A stretch of DNA of 27,035 nt from an uncultured Saprospiraceae bacterium (GTDB taxonomy: Bacteria > Bacteroidota > Bacteroidia > Chitinophagales > Saprospiraceae), in contig CALJKQ010000271.1 in NCBI GenBank assembly GCA_937973565.1, positions 1-27,035 of the forward strand, read 5' to 3'. The notes under the pieces are model-generated. The model searched no databases, had not been told where the DNA came from, and was given only the letters and a program-made list of their open reading frames with translations. Positions 24,057 through 27,035 of the stretch are shown piece by piece. Each line of letters starts with the position of its first letter. Position 1 is the first letter of the stretch. The position numbers and the translations under genes were made by a program.

Positions 24057-26194
24057 CTGATTGTTGACCCGTTTTGCCAGTCTTCACTGCAACTGATAAA
24101 ATTTAATTTTCCGTCACCATCAGAGGCCATCAGAATCATTCCTTTGGATTCTATGCCTCTGATCTTGCGCGGAGCAAGGTTGGCAAGCAACGTAACCTTT
24201 TTGCCTATGATGGCATTGGCCTCGTAATGTTCTGCTATACCACTTACCACGGTTCTTTTCTCAAAGCCCAGATCGAGCTCAAGTTTTAAGAGTTTATCCG
24301 CTTTTTCTACCTTTTCTGCCTTGAGAATGGTGGCCGTGCGCAAATCCAGTTTTACAAAATCTTCATAGCTGATTTCCGGCTTTAAGGCTACCATTGTCTC
24401 GGCCTCTTCTTTTTCTTTGGTATCAGACACCGGCTGCTTGAGTTTTTCAATCTGTTTCTGAATAACCTCATCTTCAATCCTGCTGAAAAGGTGCCTTGGC
24501 TCTCCTATGACATGGTCCTCAGGCATTAATGCTTCGCCTTCACAAAGTTTTTCGAGCAAGTCATTCAACTCTCCATTCTCTGTAATAGCCGGAAGGCAAA
24601 GTAATTCTCGCATCTTATCGGATGTGAAGGGCAAAAATGGCCGGCAACACACACTCAAAGCGGCCGCATACTGCAGACACACATTGAGAACCGTTCCAGT
24701 AGTCTCAGGATCCTCTTTAAATAACTTCCACGGTTCATTGTATTGCAACAATTGATTGCCCCGGGTAGAAATGTCCATCATTTTTTTCAACGCCGACCTG
24801 AAATCAAATCGACGGAGCGCATCATTCATCTCCTGAATCTCGTCGTGCAATACAATAAGTTCAGTGTCAAAATATTCGTATTCATCACCTCCTGATCCCA
24901 GGAAGGTGGTATCCAGATCCAATTCTGGTACCCTGCCTTTGTAGAATTTATGAGTCAATACTACAACCCGATTGATAAAATTGGCAAGGTTGGCAACCAG
25001 CTCATTGTTGTTGCTGTCCTGAAAAGCCTTCCAGGTAAATTCACTGTCTTTGAGCTCGGGCATGTTCTTGATCATGCAATACCTGAGCTCATCTACCTGA
25101 TCCGGCAATTCATCCAGGTATTCATGAACCCAAACTGCCCAGTTTCGCGAAGTGGAAATTTTCTGTCCTTCGAGATTCATAAACTGATTGGCCGGCACAT
25201 TGTACGGAAGACTGTACCCTCCATGCGCTTTTAAGATGGCCGGAAAAATCAGGCAATGAAATACGATATTGTCCTTTCCTATAAAGTGGATCAGCGCACT
25301 GTCATCTTTACACCAATAGTCTTTCCAATCTTTATTATGGTCGGCAGCCCATTGTTTGGTGGCTGATATATAACCAATGGGGGCATCCATCCATACGTAT
25401 AATTTTTTACCCTCATGACCGGGTATTGAATGGGGAACGTCTACACCCCAATCCAAATCTCGGGTCATAGCCCTGGGTTGAAGTCCGCCTTCAATCCACG
25501 ACTTGCACTGACCCAGCACATGGTTTTTCCAGTCTTCGGGATCGTGGGTTTGAACACCATCCACAACTCCGGTATTGATCCATTCCCTGAGCCAGGCTTC
25601 GTATTTATCCAAAGGCAGGTACCAGTGTTTGGTGGATTTTAATACAGGTGCCTTACCGCTTAAAACAGACCTCGGATTCTTGAGATCGGTAGGACTAAGG
25701 CTGGTGCCACAAGATTCACATTGATCGCCGTAAGCGTCCTGAAAACCACATTTGGGACAAGTACCTTTAATGTATCGGTCTGCCAAAAATTGGCCGGCTT
25801 CTTCATCGAAATATTGTTCGGATTCTATTTCTGTAAATTCTCCTTTCTCGTAAAGCGTCTTAAAAAATTCCTGTGATGTTTCATGGTGAAGGGGACTGGA
25901 TGTTCGGTGGTAAATATCAAACTTTATACCCATCCGCTCAAAGGTAGTTTCAAAAAGAGCATGGTATTTGTCGACGATGGCCTGGGGCGTAAGCCCTTCC
26001 TTGAGCGCTTTCATGGTTATGGCTGCCCCGTGTTCATCACTGCCACAAACATACACCACATCTTTTCCCATCAGTCTTAGGAATCGTACATACATATCTC
26101 CACTCAGATAGGCGCCGGCCAGGTGACCAATGTGCAAGGGTCCATTCGCATAAGGCAAGGCAGAGGTGACAATGTATCTGGAAAATTCTCTCAT
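24053..26194 (-). CDS. metG: Methionyl-tRNA synthetase
   Basis: Class I synthetase that charges tRNA-Met for initiation and elongation. The 713-residue form starts at the ATG ending at 26194, because MREFSRYIVTSALPYANG matches the usual MetRS N-terminus; an upstream ATG would add 17 residues. The HIGH motif is at 21-24. The connective-peptide zinc knuckle uses Cys146, Cys149, Cys159 and Cys162. The KMSKS loop is KISTS (345-349). DLDWGVDVP and LYVWMDAPIGYISA line the active site. Residues about 608-713 form the C-terminal EMAPII/Trbp111-like tRNA-binding and dimerisation domain (FVKLDLRTATILKAEKVEKA). The whole protein looks intact and ordinary. Confidence 0.96.
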   Translation of the reverse strand: MREFSRYIVTSALPYANGPLHIGHLAGAYLSGDMYVRFLRLMGKDVVYVCGSDEHGAAITMKALKEGLTPQAIVDKYHALFETTFERMGIKFDIYHRTSSPLHHETSQEFFKTLYEKGEFTEIESEQYFDEEAGQFLADRYIKGTCPKCGFQDAYGDQCESCGTSLSPTDLKNPRSVLSGKAPVLKSTKHWYLPLDKYEAWLREWINTGVVDGVQTHDPEDWKNHVLGQCKSWIEGGLQPRAMTRDLDWGVDVPHSIPGHEGKKLYVWMDAPIGYISATKQWAADHNKDWKDYWCKDDSALIHFIGKDNIVFHCLIFPAILKAHGGYSLPYNVPANQFMNLEGQKISTSRNWAVWVHEYLDELPDQVDELRYCMIKNMPELKDSEFTWKAFQDSNNNELVANLANFINRVVVLTHKFYKGRVPELDLDTTFLGSGGDEYEYFDTELIVLHDEIQEMNDALRRFDFRSALKKMMDISTRGNQLLQYNEPWKLFKEDPETTGTVLNVCLQYAAALSVCCRPFLPFTSDKMRELLCLPAITENGELNDLLEKLCEGEALMPEDHVIGEPRHLFSRIEDEVIQKQIEKLKQPVSDTKEKEEAETMVALKPEISYEDFVKLDLRTATILKAEKVEKADKLLKLELDLGFEKRTVVSGIAEHYEANAIIGKKVTLLANLAPRKIRGIESKGMILMASDGDGKLNFISCSEDWQNGSTIS

Positions 26195-26252
26195 GTACAA
26201 GCTCTTAAAAAGGGCGAAGATAACGATCTTTTTTGGCTTATGCACAAAATAA

Positions 26253-26279
26253 CAAAGGGCAGCACGAGACTACCCTTTG
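26253..26279 (-). terminator. Candidate hairpin terminator between the SprB-repeat gene and metG
   Basis: CAAAGGG (26253-26259) and CCCTTTG (26273-26279) pair as a 7-bp stem with a 13-base loop, 25 bases after the stop of the minus-strand T9SS gene. On that strand the stem is followed by TTATTTTGT, a weak T-rich tail. It could end the upstream transcript before metG, but the stem is short and the loop large. Confidence 0.4.
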
Positions 26280-26303
26280 AACTTATTTTTGAATGGTTTA
26301 TCG

Positions 26304-27035
26304 CTACCAGAAAATGGTGACGTCACCCTTTCCTTCGTACCGACAAAACTCACCTACGTCGTACCTTACATACCATACGTACACTTCAGGTGGATATCTT
26401 TCTCTGGAACCTGAACTGCCCGAGCCATTAGGTATTCTGGCATCCCATCCATCTTCAATGTTCGTGGAAGAAAATACTTCTTTTCCCCATCTGTCGAAAA
26501 CGTGCATTTCAAAATTGCGCACTTCTGCACTGTCTACGCCACATTGGTTGATAGCCCTGAACAATTTATTCTCCGCTTGGGCACTATCGGTGGCAAACAC
26601 AATTTTGGGGAACCTCAAACAGGCTATACCCAATTTACCGGTATCATAATCATCACTGCCCGTCTGATTGCAGGCATCGGTTACGGTAACACTGTACTTG
26701 CCTTCTCCTTCTACCAATGCTTCACTGGAAGTAGATCCGCCCGCACTCCAGGCATAACTTACAATTTCATTGTTGGTGCCAATGGCAAATGCTACTGCAC
26801 TTAAGCCTATTTTACCGGTCCTGCAATAAGAGTTTTGTTCAGATGGTTTTATCTCTACCGTTGGTGCAGGCAACCAAATGCTGGCATCTACCACTATAGC
26901 TGCGGTAGCTGTATTGTTACAGTTGTCAGTTACCGTCAAAATATAAGTGCCCAAAACTTTAGGCCTGATAACGTTGGTCGTATCATTACTGTTCCATTTA
27001 TACCTATAGCTTCCTCCACCTCCAAGACCTATGCC
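26304..27035 (-). CDS. Large SprB-repeat protein with type B T9SS (CHU_C) domain, C-terminal part
   Basis: Only the last 243 residues are inside the window; the frame is open to the window edge, so the start lies outside. The visible part begins in an SprB-type repeat (SYRYKWNSNDTTNVIRP followed by GTYILTVTDNCNN), continues with a second PKD/SprB-like module (IVSYAWSAGG, GKYSVTVTDACNQTG) and ends in the gliding-motility-associated type B sorting domain (FEMHVFDRWGKEVF, GWDARI, YPPEVYVWYVRY, GDVTIFW). Such proteins are exported by T9SS and kept at or released from the surface, often as adhesins or gliding factors. A Ser/Gly/Arg-rich insert (NGSGSSGSRERY) interrupts the usual short turn after GWD. 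It lies 109 bp upstream of metG on the same strand, with a possible terminator between. Confidence 0.85.
   Translation of the reverse strand, partial: GIGLGGGGSYRYKWNSNDTTNVIRPKVLGTYILTVTDNCNNTATAAIVVDASIWLPAPTVEIKPSEQNSYCRTGKIGLSAVAFAIGTNNEIVSYAWSAGGSTSSEALVEGEGKYSVTVTDACNQTGSDDYDTGKLGIACLRFPKIVFATDSAQAENKLFRAINQCGVDSAEVRNFEMHVFDRWGKEVFSSTNIEDGWDARIPNGSGSSGSRERYPPEVYVWYVRYDVGEFCRYEGKGDVTIFW

Noticed and set aside
24053..26194. KISTS instead of KMSKS in methionyl-tRNA synthetase as a defect
   Set aside because: Relaxed forms of this loop are common in MetRS and every other motif is intact, so I treat it as ordinary variation.

Overview
The window looks like a chromosomal segment of a Bacteroidota bacterium, most likely from the Saprospiria/Chitinophagia side. 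Four products end in type IX secretion (T9SS) sorting domains: three type A and one type B (CHU_C-like). Two proteins carry SprB-type repeats (W-S-N-G with C-V-T-I-T-D), most exported proteins begin with short Lys-rich signal peptides or lipoboxes, and the few convincing promoter-like sites match the Bacteroidota TTTG/TAnnTTTG pattern. No rRNA, tRNA, IS element, CRISPR array or prophage was recognised. The taxonomic call is an inference from protein families.

Left part (1-5931, + strand): a Y_Y_Y/HisKA_3 sensor kinase that has lost most of its N-terminal beta-propeller and is followed by what may be a dead response-regulator start. A compact three-gene unit comes next: a large surface lipoprotein, an ECF sigma factor, and an anti-sigma-like protein whose C-terminus looks like an outer-membrane beta-barrel. 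This trio is the best candidate for an unusual envelope-signalling system.

Middle (5932-16407): housekeeping and cell-envelope genes. cysQ (-) diverges from a galE-ligA pair (+). A secreted multidomain endonuclease/exonuclease/phosphatase (-) diverges from a tight run on the + strand: RimK-like ATP-grasp ligase, AstE/aspartoacylase-like zinc deacylase (4-bp ATGA overlap), PBP4-type D-Ala-D-Ala carboxypeptidase (17-bp overlap) and a DinB-like protein. The run suggests work on amide bonds of cell-envelope peptides or glutamyl tails.

Right part (16414-27035): four co-directional minus-strand genes, namely two tandem VIT/VWA-like T9SS cargo paralogues, a nitrilase-superfamily amidase, and an exported MORN-repeat/caspase fusion. 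After a divergent intergenic region holding a perfect 18-bp palindrome come a DUF4920 lipoprotein (+), metG (-) and the C-terminal piece of a large SprB-repeat, type B T9SS cargo protein (-) that runs off the window.

Overall layout: cargo for cell-surface display alternates with housekeeping genes. Three convergent gene pairs meet with essentially no intergenic DNA (5931/5932, 16407/16414, 24056/24053), so there is no room for conventional terminators there.
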